Shown: positions 22,804 through 31,966, counted from the stretch's first letter. The stretch: 36,905 nt of DNA from Anaerolineae bacterium (GCA_022823165.1 JAJDXR010000022.1:1-36905), one strand, 5' to 3'. Program-made: numbers and translations. The notes: a model not told the origin generated them from the letters alone.

Positions 22804-25800
22804 TTAAGAAAACTCGACACCCCACGCTCGAATTCCGGAATAGCTAAAGCCTAGAAAGAAGTTAACGCGTCGGTTTACCGAATCCGTAGATATCGGTTCC
22901 TTCCGTTTCGCGCCCGGAACAAAGAAACAAGACAACCCGCGTAGTTGAATTGTTCCTCCCTCTGGGCCACGCACATGAGAAATAACCCCTTCTTCCCGCT
23001 TAAGTAAGCTAGAGTTTGACCAGAAATTCAGCTCACGATCCCATTCACCAAGAGCAGACTGATGCACGAGCTTCTTAATACCTTCACCGTTTCCCAGCCA
23101 CTCAAAACTGATCAATCTATTCCGCCTATTACGGCTTATTTCTTGACATTCGCGCAAGAATCTCTCTGTCCGACCAACTTCATTTGCGAGGCCGTCAAGC
23201 ACCTGCAATGAATAGAGAACGTACAAATAGTAGGTGGCATCAAGTGCACCGGTATTTGCTTTCCAATAGGATACTTTGTCGATAAGACTCTCTACACTTG
23301 GAGCTAACGCCGAGTATCTCACGGCTTGCAGCCATTGACGTAAATCTCTATCATTGGATGGATTCTCATCAAGGTTTTCTTGCAACAATTCGATACAGCG
23401 TTCGAGACTCTTCTTGGGCATAGCACTCCACCCTCTGTCACGATCCTTAAGCGCATAAACAATTTGTCGTCGGACCGGCGGACGGAAGATGTCATGTCGT
23501 GTGAGTAGACTATCCCATACTTGGAGAGCGGCTCTGTAATCCCCATAAATTTTACTTATGCCGGCTCTACATTGTGCTTCCCAAGTGCTACTTCCCATGC
23601 CCTCACGATTTGACCTAACTATAGTCAGAAGGCTCTCCGCCTTGTCAAAAGCTTCGCGAACATACGGCGAAGTGGTATTTCTTTGCATGAAACTAAATAT
23701 ATTCTCGTTCGTACCTCTCGTAGCGTAGTTGAGTACACGAGTTAAAAGTTGTATTTCGCTGATATATGCATGCTCATTGTCGGGATTTATTATTCGCGAT
23801 GTTTCAAAGCAATCCGACGCCTTTTGAGCAAGATCTGTGATTTCTTGTAAGTCTTCTCGCGATTCCATTAGGCTTTGAGCCTGATACCGATAGCACATTC
23901 CCTTCATGTGCCACAATACTGGATCTTCCTCTTCAAGCTTGAGCGCATGATCAATTGCTTCAAGCGACGCTGGGAAATTCCGCATAATCAGCGCTTGGTA
24001 TCTCCCAAAATGTGCCCAGAAGTGCGCTTCATATGGGAATTCTTCCGACAAGAGTCTCAGGATTTCTAATCTGCCCTCGCGAACAGGTATATCTTGTATG
24101 AACCTAGAGAAAGTTGTGATCCCTGAACTTACTTTTTCCGGATCTTCGCTTAAAATGAATATACGTCGCAGCAATTCTAGTGTAGTTTCATTGGCAGTAA
24201 GCCAGCCGTCTGCGCAGAATTCAATAAATCTCTTTCCCCATGGTGACAGTAGTTGTGTCCAGTTGCGTTTTGCGTCTTCGCCTCTACCGAGAACCTGAAT
24301 CAATACTTCTCGGGCAACTATGTCATGTATAGGACGCCAATTCTTACTATCTTGTTCCTTTATGAGAATGTCGAAAATTGACTGCTGTTGTTGAAACACG
24401 CGGTGTAAAACTACATCCCTATTCGACAATCCCAATAGGTATTGAAATGCCTGCGCGGAAAGACTTCGTTGGGCGTATACAGACGCGATGCTTAAGAATA
24501 TTACTATCTGCTGCTGCACATCACTGAGCCCTTTAAGTCTGCTTGAAACGTATGGTTTTAGTCCTTTGTAGTTTTCTTCAAAAACCGTCAAGCCAAACTG
24601 GAACGCCGTCTGTTCTTCAACAATGTCTGAATTTACTATACACTCTAATTCTTGGCGTCGATTTGGTACAAGGCTTGCGTATTTTTCGTTAAACCTGTGC
24701 AATTCTGAAGTGCTCAATTTTGAATCTAAAGTGAATGAACGCCTTCCCGCCGATGATGGCAATTGGTGGCGACGCGATACGCTAAGTAGTACGCAGCCCG
24801 TGTTTCTTGCGCGCAATCGATCGTAAATGTTCTCAATCTCATTATCAGCAATCTCAGCACTATCTACCAGCGCAAGTACGGCCAACCGCGAGTTATTCGC
24901 GATGTATTCGATGCGATCAACAGCCCCAACCGGTTCGCCGGAATGTATAACTACACTTGGAAACTCATGGTGTAAGTCCCATAGTATTCGTCTTGAGATA
25001 GTCGTACCGCCAGCTCCCGGCTTGTGAAATATCTTTATAATTTCTGTCGTACGTGTTTCTAAATCTCCTCGGACTCGTCGTGCAATCTTTCTAGTGATGT
25101 CTCGCTCCAAGTCGCGTCCAAGATTCAGATCTTGCCAAGTGATAACCCCGCCACGATGAAATTCGGGCATTTGCTCTGCTAGTACACCTTCGGAAGAGGT
25201 CTTCCCTGCACCCAAATGTACAAGTCCCAGTTGAGACTTCAACCAGGGGACATTTTTCGACGGCACTGGCATATTATTGCCAAACTCACCAGGAAATTCG
25301 ACTCCTCGTTGGTCGAGATCATTCTGACGCGACAGTTCGACCGACAGGCCGGCGATCAAATGCGACAGTGGAATACTGAATTGTTGCAGCGGAAAATCCT
25401 CTTTGATGTGATCCAATCGAAGGATACTAGATTCCGAAATGACTACGTATTTCGCATTTGTGATAACAGAGGTTGCTTCAATTACAGTGCACAAATGCTT
25501 GTTCAGTGAATCATCATCCCATATGATTACGATTGTAACGGATGAGGGTAGTATAGTCTCCGCAATATGATGAAACTGCTGATGTATTTCACTCCCGTAT
25601 TGTCGGATCCAATTCAACCATTCATTGCTCTTAATTAAGGTTTCTCGTCTACCCCTAAGTCCTTGAGCATAAAACCAATATGTATCGTGTCTGGGATTAA
25701 AGGTGGTTCTTTCGTTTTTCACCGCAGAAATGATATTACGCTCAAATCCAGCGGATCGAAAATCTTGCATCAGACCTTCTTCATCGCTGTCTGGGTCAAA

Positions 25801-26490
25801 GTCAATAACAACACTCCATTTAATGTAAGATAGCGGCTCCAATGTCTGTTCCTGCAACGGAGATATCTTTGAAGTTATTAGAACAAAATGTCGATCGTCA
25901 GTGAAGTCATCGCACGCTGCCAAGAGCAGTCCCCATTCTTGCCATTGATCACTTCGCTGCGAGTTGAACCAGTCTCTGATATGTATCTTTTCAACCTCTC
26001 GAACGCGTGTGTTTGTCGTCCCGCGGCGAAAATATAACTCATCTTGCTTAAGAAATTCGCCCTCAGCAATCTTCATTCGTTTGTCTCGACTTAGTTCAGA
26101 CTTTACGTAATATGGCCCTTTCAAAGGAAGATACGGGACTTCATATATCCCAATGTTCTTCCCTTCAACTACTACTTCCTGATAGATCACATCTGGTATA
26201 GGGTTCAGCCAAGACTCGAGAATCCTCTGGACATCGTTGTCGTCATAATGCTTCGTTATCCCGATTACTTGATTCTCTTTCTCGGGTTCGCAAACGACTC
26301 CAACAACGATATAAGCGTTTTCCTGCCGAGGGGTGTTGGCCATACAAAGAATGTCCTTGACCATGTCAAGATATCCCTTGCCGTTTACACCGTGTGCTGA
26401 CCTTAAGTCATATTGAGCGCCCTTAAAGTCTACGAACCTCGACTCACTCTTCATTAAAAGAGCTTGAATTTCTGGCAAATCTAACACCAT
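22804..26490 (-). CDS. SAMD9-like multidomain protein (AlbA_2, STAND-like NTPase, TPR-like, OB fold)
   Basis: Domains of this 1228-aa protein, in order. Residues 11-165: AlbA_2/Schlafen-like domain, with ESRFVDFK at 16-23 and ANTPRQENAYIVVGV at 51-65. Residues 185-390: alpha/beta region, matching the place of the variant Sir2-like domain of SAMD9. Residues 485-740: P-loop NTPase with FHKPGAGGTTIS (488-499), where GG replaces the usual GK, followed by RRILWDL, a strand with Asp543 (VLALVDSAEI) and WRPIHDIVAREVL at 718-730. Residues 795-1115: TPR-like helices. Residues 1163-1228: OB fold (GVISHVRGPEGGTIQLRG ... VNFFLGFSYSG). This is the core SAMD9/SAMD9L architecture without the SAM domain. Animal members are antiviral and cleave tRNA through the AlbA domain. 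GAGGAG precedes the ATG. The gene is clearly AT-richer than its neighbours, which suggests acquisition. Confidence 0.88.
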   Translation of the reverse strand: MVLDLPEIQALLMKSESRFVDFKGAQYDLRSAHGVNGKGYLDMVKDILCMANTPRQENAYIVVGVVCEPEKENQVIGITKHYDDNDVQRILESWLNPIPDVIYQEVVVEGKNIGIYEVPYLPLKGPYYVKSELSRDKRMKIAEGEFLKQDELYFRRGTTNTRVREVEKIHIRDWFNSQRSDQWQEWGLLLAACDDFTDDRHFVLITSKISPLQEQTLEPLSYIKWSVVIDFDPDSDEEGLMQDFRSAGFERNIISAVKNERTTFNPRHDTYWFYAQGLRGRRETLIKSNEWLNWIRQYGSEIHQQFHHIAETILPSSVTIVIIWDDDSLNKHLCTVIEATSVITNAKYVVISESSILRLDHIKEDFPLQQFSIPLSHLIAGLSVELSRQNDLDQRGVEFPGEFGNNMPVPSKNVPWLKSQLGLVHLGAGKTSSEGVLAEQMPEFHRGGVITWQDLNLGRDLERDITRKIARRVRGDLETRTTEIIKIFHKPGAGGTTISRRILWDLHHEFPSVVIHSGEPVGAVDRIEYIANNSRLAVLALVDSAEIADNEIENIYDRLRARNTGCVLLSVSRRHQLPSSAGRRSFTLDSKLSTSELHRFNEKYASLVPNRRQELECIVNSDIVEEQTAFQFGLTVFEENYKGLKPYVSSRLKGLSDVQQQIVIFLSIASVYAQRSLSAQAFQYLLGLSNRDVVLHRVFQQQQSIFDILIKEQDSKNWRPIHDIVAREVLIQVLGRGEDAKRNWTQLLSPWGKRFIEFCADGWLTANETTLELLRRIFILSEDPEKVSSGITTFSRFIQDIPVREGRLEILRLLSEEFPYEAHFWAHFGRYQALIMRNFPASLEAIDHALKLEEEDPVLWHMKGMCYRYQAQSLMESREDLQEITDLAQKASDCFETSRIINPDNEHAYISEIQLLTRVLNYATRGTNENIFSFMQRNTTSPYVREAFDKAESLLTIVRSNREGMGSSTWEAQCRAGISKIYGDYRAALQVWDSLLTRHDIFRPPVRRQIVYALKDRDRGWSAMPKKSLERCIELLQENLDENPSNDRDLRQWLQAVRYSALAPSVESLIDKVSYWKANTGALDATYYLYVLYSLQVLDGLANEVGRTERFLRECQEISRNRRNRLISFEWLGNGEGIKKLVHQSALGEWDRELNFWSNSSLLKREEGVISHVRGPEGGTIQLRGLSCFFVPGAKRKEPISTDSVNRRVNFFLGFSYSGIRAWGVEFS

Positions 26491-26531
26491 AACTCCTCGT
26501 ACGAAGCCAACTGGATACGTTGCAGGAGAAA

Positions 26532-26560
26532 ATTATATCATATCGTTAGCGACAGAAGTT
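26532..26560 (-). promoter_or_regulatory. Candidate promoter of the SAMD9-like gene
   Basis: On the minus strand a perfect TATAAT lies at 26537-26532, just after the stop codon of the upstream exporter gene and about 42 bases before the ATG at 26490. The -35 position at 17-base spacing is AACTTC (26560-26555), which is weak. The AT-rich patch stands out from the GC-rich exporter gene. Confidence 0.5.
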
Positions 26561-28399
26561 ATGTTCAACTGGATTGACAGCCATCTCGACGAATTGACGC
26601 TCGTAGAGATCGAAGTAGAGCCCGCGCTGCGCCAGCAACTCGGTGTGCGTACCCATCTCGTGAATACGGCCGTCGTCCACCACGCAGATCATATCGGCGT
26701 TGACGATGGTGCTGAGCCGGTGCGCGATGACGATGGCGCTGCGCTCCGAGAGCAGCTTCTTCAGGGCGTCCTGGATCAGCGCTTCGGTGACCATGTCGAC
26801 GCTGGAAGTGGCTTCGTCCATGATCAAGATGCGCGGATCAGCCAGGATAGCGCGCGCGATCGAGATCAGCTGCCGCTGCCCGACCGACAGATTGGCGCCG
26901 TCCTCGTAGATCTCGGTCTCGTAGCCCAGCGGCAAATCGCGCGCGAACTCGCCGACATTAGCCAGCTCGCCGGCGGCCACCACTTCTTCCAGGCTGGCTG
27001 CCGGTTTGCCGAAGCGGATATTGTCGGCGATGCTGCCGGCGAAGATGAACGGGTCTTGCGAGACCAAGCCCATCTGCCGCCGCATTGAGCGCTGCTTGAC
27101 GTCACGAATGTCGATGCCGTCAATCCGCAGCGCGCCGTCGCTGACATCATAGAAGCGGGCGATGAGATTGGCGATTGATGTCTTGCCGGCGCCTGTGGGG
27201 CCCACCAGCGCCACCATCGTGCCCGCCGGTATCTCCAGATTGATATCGCGCAGGACGGGCAGCCCCTCGCGGTAACCGAAATGCACAGCCTGAAACTCAA
27301 TGCGCCCCGCGATGGGCGGCATCTCGGCGGCGGTGTCTTTGTCCTTGATAGCCGGCTCGGTATTCAGCAGATTGATCACGCGCTCGCCGCCGGCCATTGC
27401 CGTTTGCATGGTGGCGTAGAGCTGGCTGAGCTCTTGCACCGGCAGGAAGAAACGATTGACATAAGCCAGAAAGGCGATCACCGTGCCCAAAGTCAGATTG
27501 CCCTGCGCCACGCTGATGCCGCCAAAAAGCAGCACAATGCCGGTCGCCGCCATGCTGAGAAACTCAACCGTGGGCAGGAAGATAAACGACAGCGACATGG
27601 CGTCGATATGGGCATCGCGATTGGCTTGATTTACCTCGTCAAAACGCAGGGAGGTGCTGCTTTCATTGGCGAAAGCCTGGATTACGCGGATGCCGCTGAG
27701 ATTCTCGGCCAGGTCGCCGATCATGGTTGCGTTGCGGGCGCGGGTATTGCGAAAAGCCACTTTGGCGCGCCGGGCGAAAATCATGGTCGCGATCACGATG
27801 ACCGGGATGATGGAGAAGGTCACCAGCGCCAACTGGGCGTTCAGCGAAAGCATGACGATGATGATGCCGCCCAGCAAGAGGCTGTCGCCCGTCAGAGTAA
27901 TCAAGCCTTGCGACAGCAATTGATTGATGACGCCGACATCGCTGATCACCCGCGAAATTGTGACGCCGATGATGTGACTGTCGTGATACGAAAGCGGCAG
28001 CTCCTGTAGATGACGAAACAGCTCGGAGCGCAAGTCGGCCAGCACTTTCTGCCCCACCCAGCTCAGCAGGTAGCGCTGAGCCATTGATCCCAGATAGAGG
28101 CCGATAAAAGCCAGCAGCAGCAGCAGGACGATCTGATTCAAGCCGGGGATATCGCCGCTGGCGATGGGGCCGTCTATCGCCTCTTTGACCAGAAAGGGCG
28201 TGTACAGCGTCAAACCGGTGACGGCCAGCATGGCGCAGAAGGCGCCAATCATACGCAGGGCGTAGGGGCGGACGAATACCAGCAGATACCAGAGCACCCG
28301 CAAGTTGAAGGAGCGCCCGTCGACCTTCTCGGCGTAGCCTTCCAGTGTGCCGCGCGGCCCACCCGAGCGCAGGCCGGCGCTTCCGATTGAGAAGCCGAT
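26546..28399 (-). CDS. ABC exporter half-transporter (transmembrane + ATPase), consensus-site partner
   Basis: This type I ABC exporter subunit has about six transmembrane helices followed by an ATPase domain. The latter has Walker A GPTGAGKT, Q-loop segment LVSQDPFIF, signature LSVGQ (second position changed from LSGGQ), Walker B LIMDEATSSVD with the catalytic Glu, and switch His in IAHRLSTI. With the gene at 29103 it forms a heterodimer. The start is problematic. No ATG or GTG gives the usual N terminus, and TTG 28303 has no ribosome-binding site. An ATC codon at 28399 lies six bases after AAGGAG and would begin with GFSIGSAGLRSGG, as many relatives begin MGF. The ATC start is inferred; TTG 28303 is the conservative alternative. 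Confidence 0.9.
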   Translation of the reverse strand: MGFSIGSAGLRSGGPRGTLEGYAEKVDGRSFNLRVLWYLLVFVRPYALRMIGAFCAMLAVTGLTLYTPFLVKEAIDGPIASGDIPGLNQIVLLLLLAFIGLYLGSMAQRYLLSWVGQKVLADLRSELFRHLQELPLSYHDSHIIGVTISRVISDVGVINQLLSQGLITLTGDSLLLGGIIIVMLSLNAQLALVTFSIIPVIVIATMIFARRAKVAFRNTRARNATMIGDLAENLSGIRVIQAFANESSTSLRFDEVNQANRDAHIDAMSLSFIFLPTVEFLSMAATGIVLLFGGISVAQGNLTLGTVIAFLAYVNRFFLPVQELSQLYATMQTAMAGGERVINLLNTEPAIKDKDTAAEMPPIAGRIEFQAVHFGYREGLPVLRDINLEIPAGTMVALVGPTGAGKTSIANLIARFYDVSDGALRIDGIDIRDVKQRSMRRQMGLVSQDPFIFAGSIADNIRFGKPAASLEEVVAAGELANVGEFARDLPLGYETEIYEDGANLSVGQRQLISIARAILADPRILIMDEATSSVDMVTEALIQDALKKLLSERSAIVIAHRLSTIVNADMICVVDDGRIHEMGTHTELLAQRGLYFDLYERQFVEMAVNPVEHNFCR

Positions 28400-28437
28400 A
28401 AGCCACTCCTTACAAGCGCCGCGATGACCGACGCTGA

Positions 28438-28614
28438 CTATTCGTTGTTGTTGTCGTCCTGCTTGGGCTGCAGCGGCCTCTGCATCGGCCGCTTTGGCGC
28501 CAGTCTCTTGAGAAGTGGCGAACCCTTGTCTTTGGGCCAGGTGACGCGATTTGCCGAGGGGTAAAATATCTCCACCTTTACATCATGGGCTATCTTGGCC
28601 TTTAGTTTCGACAA
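28438..28614 (-). CDS. Possible small basic protein, 58 aa
   Basis: The family is not recognised. A frame from TTG 28614 to TAG 28438 encodes a basic, proline-rich peptide beginning SKLKAKIAHDVKVEIFYPS and ending in an acidic/Asn tail (KQDDNNNE). GGGGAG lies nine bases before the TTG. It fits neatly between the DUF6941-like gene and the exporter gene, all on the minus strand and with short gaps, which favours a real gene. The short length and non-ATG start make this uncertain. Confidence 0.35.
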   Translation of the reverse strand: MSKLKAKIAHDVKVEIFYPSANRVTWPKDKGSPLLKRLAPKRPMQRPLQPKQDDNNNE

Positions 28615-28628
28615 GATTTTCTACTCCC

Positions 28629-29036
28629 CTAAATCTCGCTGATGCTGAGGCAAGCTCGTCCCCACTCGCCCAAGTCCGCAAATTGCTCCATCGCTACATG
28701 AAATTCATAAGTTCCTTTGCCCGCAAAAGGTAAGGTTTGCATTATGTAAACCATACAATAACTCATTTGTGTGCTAAAGTCGAAATCCAAACGCTCTGTC
28801 CACAAGACTTGCTCACCGCCCGGCGCCAAGAGCTGGATATTCACGGGAATAACTCGCCGATCGGAACTGAATTCGGCCGTCCAGTGAGACACAAGAATTG
28901 TCGGCGGTTCAAAAGGAACCGACTCCGCATGTCCAATGATGCCCAGCGCGCCTGATACTCGCATCGTATTGAACACATTTCCCAAACCAATCGTGCCTTT
29001 GCGCTTGTATCTCGTTGCACAGCAGTGTCCAGTCAT
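28629..29036 (-). CDS. Hypothetical beta-rich protein (DUF6941-like?), 135 aa
   Basis: The pattern resembles small beta-sandwich proteins of the DUF6941 type: an early GLGNVFNTMRV strand, then IPVNIQLLAPGGEQVLWTE, then LPFAGKGTYEFHVAMEQ near the end. The similarity is by eye and tentative. No signal peptide or membrane helix is seen. The start at 29036 has no clear ribosome-binding site. It lies between the two genes of the ABC exporter heterodimer on the same strand, 66 bases after 29103, so it is likely co-transcribed with them. No function is proposed. Confidence 0.55.
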   Translation of the reverse strand: MTGHCCATRYKRKGTIGLGNVFNTMRVSGALGIIGHAESVPFEPPTILVSHWTAEFSSDRRVIPVNIQLLAPGGEQVLWTERLDFDFSTQMSYCMVYIMQTLPFAGKGTYEFHVAMEQFADLGEWGRACLSISEI

Positions 29037-29102
29037 GGCGCATTGGCGTTCAACCGGGTTGGCTTCGTCACTGTTACTTTTTAGTTTACCGCAAAAGGCC
29101 TA

Positions 29103-30872
29103 TCACTCCCTCAAGTTGCGATAATAGATCTCGGCGTAGAGCCCGGAGGATTGCAGCAATTCCTCGTGCGTTCCGGCCGCGGCGATGCGCCCGCCCTGCA
29201 GCACCAGCACCTTGTCCGCCATGCGCACCGTGCTCAGCCGCTGCGCGATGATGAATGACGTGCGCCCGACCATCAGCCGCTCCAGCGCCAGCTGAATCAG
29301 CCGTTCAGTCTCGGTGTCGACGCTCGATGTGGCGTCATCCAGCAGCAAGACGCGCGGGTCTTTCAGCAAGGCGCGGGCGATGGCGATGCGCTGCTTCTGC
29401 CCGCCGGAAAGCGTAAGTCCGCGCTCGCCGACTTCGGTATCGTAGCCATTGTCCATCGCCATGATGAAGTCGTGCGCCTGCGCCGCCTTGGCCGCTTCGA
29501 CCACATCATCATCGGTAACCTCATCTAGCCCAAAAGCGATATTTTCACGGATGCTGGCTGCGAAGAGCACCGTCTCCTGCAAGACTATCCCGATCTGATC
29601 GCGCAGCGAATTCAGGGTCACATCGCGCACGTTATAATCATCGACGCAGATTCTGCCATCCGTGACATCGTAAAAGCGCGGAATCAAATTGATGATGGTC
29701 GATTTGCCCGAGCCGGTCGCGCCCAGCAAGGCGACCACCTCGCCGACCTCCGCCTGGAAATCGAGCCTGTCCAGGACTTTGCGACCATCAAAATAAGAAA
29801 ACGAGACGCCATCAAAGCGTACGCGCCCCTCAATTTGGGGCAGCTCAAAGGCGTCCGGGGCGTCAAAAACTTCCGACTGTGCATCCAGGATGGTGTAAAT
29901 GCGCTCGCCAGCCGCCGATGCCATAGCCACAGCCGGGACGATCACACCCAGGCGCCGCACCGGCGATATCAACTGGCCGATATAAGTGGTGAATGCCACC
30001 AGCTCGCCTAGCGTCAGGCTATTTTCAATCACCAGTCGGCCGCCGAGCCAGATAATAGCCACCGTGCTGAGGCTGGCCAGAAAATCAAGCAGCGGGATAT
30101 GTTTCGTCGTCACTTTAACTTGCTGCTGCGCCAGCCGGAACCACTTGTTATTCTCCGCCTCGAAGCGTTCAATCTCGGCATCTTCCTGCGCAAAAGCCTT
30201 GACGATCTTGGCGCCGCGCAAATTCTGCTCGAGCACCGTGGTCATTTCCGCCAGTTGATGCTGCAAATCCAGCGACAGCGGTCGATAGACGCTGCCCAGC
30301 CGATAAGCCACAAAAGCCAGCAGCGGTATCAGCAGCATCGACAGCAGCGCCAACTGCGCGTTCATCAGCAGCAGCGCGATGAAAGTCAGCAGCATCAGCG
30401 TCGAATGCTGGAACAAGCGCACAATCGCCCGCCCGGTCAAGAAGCGAATCCGCTCCACATCGGAGATTGAACGCGCCAGCAACTGGCCCGTCTGCGCCCG
30501 GTCGTGATAAGCAAATGATAGCGAACTCAGCTTATCGAAGATGGCGTTGCGGATATCGTAGGCCACGCCCTGGGAAGCCACTTCCGTCCAGCGCCCCAGC
30601 ACAAAGTCGACCAAGCCCTTGACCACCGTCAGCAAGAGCAAACCCAGCAGCGACGACAGCAGAATGTCCATATTCTGCTGGATGACGCCGGCGTCGATGA
30701 TCCAGCGGATGGTCTGCGGAATGATGACGGCGAAGCCATTGGTAAGCATGGCGAGCAGGTACACGCCAAGGGCGATGCTGCGGTATTTTTTGAGGAATGT
30801 AAAACTGCGCAGAAGTGAACTGGCGGGCGCGGCTTTCGAAGAGAGTGGAGGCCTTGCTGCTATCTTAACCAT
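29103..30872 (-). CDS. ABC exporter half-transporter, degenerate-site partner
   Basis: This 589-aa type I ABC exporter subunit has six transmembrane helices within residues 25-330. Its ATPase domain contains Walker A GATGSGKST, Q-loop IVLQETVLF, canonical signature LSGGQ, Walker B LLLDDATSSVD, and IAQRLSTV. The catalytic Glu after Walker B is Asp and the switch His is Gln. This side therefore carries the degenerate ATP site, completed by the altered LSVGQ signature of the partner at 26546. This is the pattern of heterodimeric exporters such as TM287/288 or BmrCD. The substrate could be a drug, lipid or peptide. The 227 bases upstream hold no recognisable feature. Confidence 0.94.
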   Translation of the reverse strand: MVKIAARPPLSSKAAPASSLLRSFTFLKKYRSIALGVYLLAMLTNGFAVIIPQTIRWIIDAGVIQQNMDILLSSLLGLLLLTVVKGLVDFVLGRWTEVASQGVAYDIRNAIFDKLSSLSFAYHDRAQTGQLLARSISDVERIRFLTGRAIVRLFQHSTLMLLTFIALLLMNAQLALLSMLLIPLLAFVAYRLGSVYRPLSLDLQHQLAEMTTVLEQNLRGAKIVKAFAQEDAEIERFEAENNKWFRLAQQQVKVTTKHIPLLDFLASLSTVAIIWLGGRLVIENSLTLGELVAFTTYIGQLISPVRRLGVIVPAVAMASAAGERIYTILDAQSEVFDAPDAFELPQIEGRVRFDGVSFSYFDGRKVLDRLDFQAEVGEVVALLGATGSGKSTIINLIPRFYDVTDGRICVDDYNVRDVTLNSLRDQIGIVLQETVLFAASIRENIAFGLDEVTDDDVVEAAKAAQAHDFIMAMDNGYDTEVGERGLTLSGGQKQRIAIARALLKDPRVLLLDDATSSVDTETERLIQLALERLMVGRTSFIIAQRLSTVRMADKVLVLQGGRIAAAGTHEELLQSSGLYAEIYYRNLRE

Positions 30873-31099
30873 AAGTTGGAGGGATGGTGCGGGCGACTCC
30901 TTGGCTCTGGCGGGCAGGCGTCCCTACCATACTGATTTTCTAGTGATGCGGATAGCCTGAGTTGGAAGCGCTTGTGGACCTGCCGCTGGCGCATTGGCGC
31001 TGCGCCGGCCACGCGGCATCAACAGAGTCATGCGCCCGAGAGACGCTGATCCTTTCGGCAGCGCGCGGTCTGGCGGAGACTGGATGTTGAGATGCCGCG

Positions 31100-31966
31100 C
31101 TAGGCGCCTTCGAAAGCCTCGCCGAATACAGACTGGACTTCGCCGCGTAATTCGTCGACGGCTTCCCATAGCTCGCGGGTGTCGCGATACTGCTGATAGG
31201 GTTTGCCGCCCAATAGCATGACCGGGCCATCAAAGCCATTGTCGCGCGCCAGCTTCAGGCAGCGCTTGGAGTCTTCATCGTTGATCGCGCCGTCTTCGCC
31301 GATTAGGACCCATTGATGAATCGCCGTCGCGCGCGGCATCAGCTTGGAAAGCGTTTCATATTTCCTGGGACCCTCCGCATTGCCAAAGTCCGCCACCAGG
31401 CCGTAATCCCGCTCGGACAAGTCCAGCACCCGCAGCAGATCGTCGGCCTCATTGTTGAAGCGCTTGTAATTCTCGGTGGCCGGCTCCACCCCGCAGGCGA
31501 TGCTGTAATCGTAGAGCTCGCGGAAGGCGGCGCCGCTTTGGCTAATGGTCTCCGGGGTTGCCTGGCTGTCCCCCGGCACGTAGCGCGCGCCGGTGGCGCC
31601 CAGCTCGGCGGCGATCTCCATCCAGCGTTTGGTCAAGGCGATGCCGGCGCTGCTCTCGGCTGGGTCGGGGCTGCCAACCTCGCCGATGTCGATCAGCAGC
31701 TGATACAACTCCACATTGGCTGCTTCAAAGGCGGCGCGCAATTCGGCCAGGTAGCCGGGCGCGATATTGGGGATATGCTGGATGCAGAGGTCGACGCAGT
31801 GGATGCCATGCGCGGCGACCTCGCCCGGGAAGTCGAGCAAGTCAAGCGTCGGCGTCTGACGAAAGGCGCCCGCAACACGCTTGCCGCCGGCATCCAGTTC
31901 ATACCAGGGATCCCCCAAGGCGTCCGGCAAATGTAAGGAGAAACTGGATAATCCTGCGCGCGCCAT
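31100..31966 (-). CDS. Sugar-phosphate isomerase/epimerase-like TIM barrel (AP endonuclease 2 family)
   Basis: This 288-aa protein belongs to the xylose-isomerase-like TIM-barrel superfamily. Typical metal-site positions are seen in order: GVEPATENY (Glu), YGLVADFGN (Asp) and AIHQWVL (His), and a late Glu can complete the set. No signal peptide is present, so it acts in the cytoplasm. The ATG at 31966 follows GGGAG nine bases upstream. As the last gene of the carbohydrate operon (binding protein, two permeases, sulfatase-fold hydrolase), it probably isomerises or epimerises the imported sugar or an inositol-like compound. The substrate cannot be inferred. Confidence 0.85.
   Translation of the reverse strand: MARAGLSSFSLHLPDALGDPWYELDAGGKRVAGAFRQTPTLDLLDFPGEVAAHGIHCVDLCIQHIPNIAPGYLAELRAAFEAANVELYQLLIDIGEVGSPDPAESSAGIALTKRWMEIAAELGATGARYVPGDSQATPETISQSGAAFRELYDYSIACGVEPATENYKRFNNEADDLLRVLDLSERDYGLVADFGNAEGPRKYETLSKLMPRATAIHQWVLIGEDGAINDEDSKRCLKLARDNGFDGPVMLLGGKPYQQYRDTRELWEAVDELRGEVQSVFGEAFEGA

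Noticed and set aside
5205..26490. The MNT-HEPN pairs and the SAMD9-like gene as one defence island
   Set aside because: They are separated by more than 16 kb of metabolic and transport genes, so a functional link cannot be claimed.
27281..28009. 242-codon plus-strand frame opposite the exporter gene
   Set aside because: It is a His/Gln/Arg/Asp-rich antisense shadow of transmembrane coding sequence.
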